Shown here: in pieces, positions 38,179-38,783 of the stretch
Layout of the letters: each line of letters starts with the position of its first letter
How positions within the stretch are numbered: position 1 is the first letter of the stretch
Assembly (NCBI GenBank): GCA_016181725.1
Contig: JACOYT010000019.1
Coordinates: 1-38,783 of the forward strand
DNA length: 38,783 bases
Source of the DNA: Candidatus Roizmanbacteria bacterium
GTDB taxonomy: Bacteria; Patescibacteriota; Microgenomatia; UBA1406; GWC2-37-13
Direction of reading: 5' to 3'
The notes under the pieces: model-generated
What the model was told of the DNA's origin: nothing
Database searches by the model: none
The model's input: only the letters and a program-made list of their open reading frames with translations
Position numbers and translations under genes: made by a program

Positions 38179-38502
38179 ATGCTCTCAAAAGCAAAAATTA
38201 CCCAGATCCAGTGGTTTTTGAGGGGAGTTGATCTGAGACTCTCGGTTATCTTTGATGGTCTAAGCGATCCAACAAGAATTCGTATTTTTTCACTTCTTTT
38301 GCGGTACAAAGACCTTTGTGTTACCGATATTGCGCGTATTTTGGGCGTTACCGTCTCTGCGGCATCGCAGCAGCTTCGCATCCTTGAGATGACAGGGTTG
38401 ATACGGAAAAACCGGGCCGGTCAGATGACCTGTTACACGGTTGAGAAGAGCAGTCCAATCGTTCGAACAATTGCACGGTATCTGGTGCAAAAACACCTAT
38501 GA
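38179..38502 (+). CDS. ArsR-family winged-helix repressor
   Basis: 107 residues. FDGLSDPTRIRIFSLLL near residues 26-42 and DLCVTDIARILGVTVSAASQQLRILEMTGLIRKNRAGQMTCYTV form the winged helix. The metal box ELCVCDL of ArsR proteins is DLCVTDI here: one Cys kept, the second replaced by Thr, so metal sensing may be changed or lost. It should repress its own promoter through the palindrome at 38143-38162 and release it on a signal. It overlaps the DUF3179 gene by 4 nt (ATGA), forming one operon. Confidence 0.9.
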   Translation: MLSKAKITQIQWFLRGVDLRLSVIFDGLSDPTRIRIFSLLLRYKDLCVTDIARILGVTVSAASQQLRILEMTGLIRKNRAGQMTCYTVEKSSPIVRTIARYLVQKHL

Positions 38503-38783
38503 AAAAGCTAACCGTCCCAAAACTCGTAATGCTCTTCATTGCCGGTTTCTTACTTTTTCTTATTGCGAAGGTCTTTTTGTTCGGGCAGTATAAGCTTCCA
38601 AAAGGCGGCGAAACAAAAAAAACCACGATCCAAACTGCCCAAGGCAAAAGAGAAGTTATGGTAACAGATGGTGTGAAACATAGCATTTCTCTTTCAGAGA
38701 TTGTATCCGGCGGTCCGCCAAAAGATGGAATTCCTCCGATAGACAAACCGAAGTTTGTATCGGTGGCAGAAGCAAGTAAATCC
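38499..38783 (+). CDS. DUF3179-type membrane-anchored protein, C-terminus cut by window edge
   Basis: The frame opens with ATG 38499 inside the ArsR stop and stays open to the edge. One N-terminal membrane helix (LVMLFIAGFLLFLIAKVFLF) is followed by a short linker and HSISLSEIVSGGPPKDGIPPIDKPKFVSVAEA, which is the opening signature of DUF3179 proteins ('EIvsGGPpkDgIPaIdnPkFvsv'). The function of the family is not known. Being in an operon with an ArsR repressor and divergent from a protein with a cupredoxin end suggests a metal- or redox-linked envelope function (inference). Confidence 0.85.
   Translation, partial: MKKLTVPKLVMLFIAGFLLFLIAKVFLFGQYKLPKGGETKKTTIQTAQGKREVMVTDGVKHSISLSEIVSGGPPKDGIPPIDKPKFVSVAEASKS

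Overview
The window looks like a stretch of a Patescibacteria (Candidate Phyla Radiation) chromosome. The evidence is the dense packing of genes, many short membrane proteins without clear homologues, a DUF5667-type surface protein, a VirD4/TraG-like ATPase, three toxin-antitoxin loci, an incomplete pyrimidine pathway and almost no ribosomal RNA-type or central-metabolism content. TGA ends several intact genes, so the standard code applies and the Gly-UGA lineages (Gracilibacteria/Absconditabacteria) are unlikely. The lineage call is inference from gene content; there is no rRNA or ribosomal protein gene to anchor it.

Layout. 1-5650: membrane PH-like protein, small membrane proteins, acylphosphatase, TPR protein, VirD4/TraG-like ATPase, and a flavodoxin/ferredoxin reductase-type flavoprotein. 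5768-11541: Phd/RelE toxin-antitoxin, a decayed pilin-like gene and a decayed surface-protein gene, and two unknown exported proteins. 11604-15019: pyrC, an AbrB/Doc toxin-antitoxin pair, and divergent pyrD and pyrE. 15272-25398: an island that reads as more AT-rich, with an EamA exporter, NTPase, cytidine deaminase-like, SAH-hydrolase-like and HD proteins, then an operon-like run of GTP cyclohydrolase II homologue, HAD phosphatase, PfkB kinase, SDR and Maf. That run is bracketed by two paralogous regulators of about 390 aa. 25519-30690: XRE regulator, BrnT/BrnA, dnaB, metallo-hydrolase, ABC exporter and tRNA-His. 30751-38783: envelope and surface genes (matrixin protease, DUF5667 Pro-rich protein, a large duplicated Cys/His-rich protein with a cupredoxin tail), then an ArsR regulator followed by a truncated DUF3179 gene.

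The strongest candidate for an undescribed system is the 20525-24254 operon with its neighbours. The GTP cyclohydrolase II homologue keeps the three zinc cysteines and the catalytic Arg, but has Leu where the family has the Tyr equivalent to E. coli Tyr105. In Streptomyces coelicolor a homologue changed at this position (to Met) stops at the formamidopyrimidine product. With a phosphatase, a sugar/nucleoside kinase, a dehydrogenase, a deaminase-like enzyme and an exporter nearby, a GTP-derived formamidopyrimidine nucleoside pathway is plausible (inference).

Three layers of non-coding structure run through the window. First, ten copies of two short palindrome families sit only downstream of gene 3' ends. 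Second, short repeats enter coding sequence in frame: a QNSxFxxQNSxF-type peptide twice in one flavoprotein and once in dihydroorotase, and a VIPAKAGIQ-type repeat that supplies the C-terminus of the TraG-like ATPase. Third, many first genes have a sigma70-like -10 box only 6-10 nt before the start codon and no Shine-Dalgarno, which predicts leaderless mRNAs.
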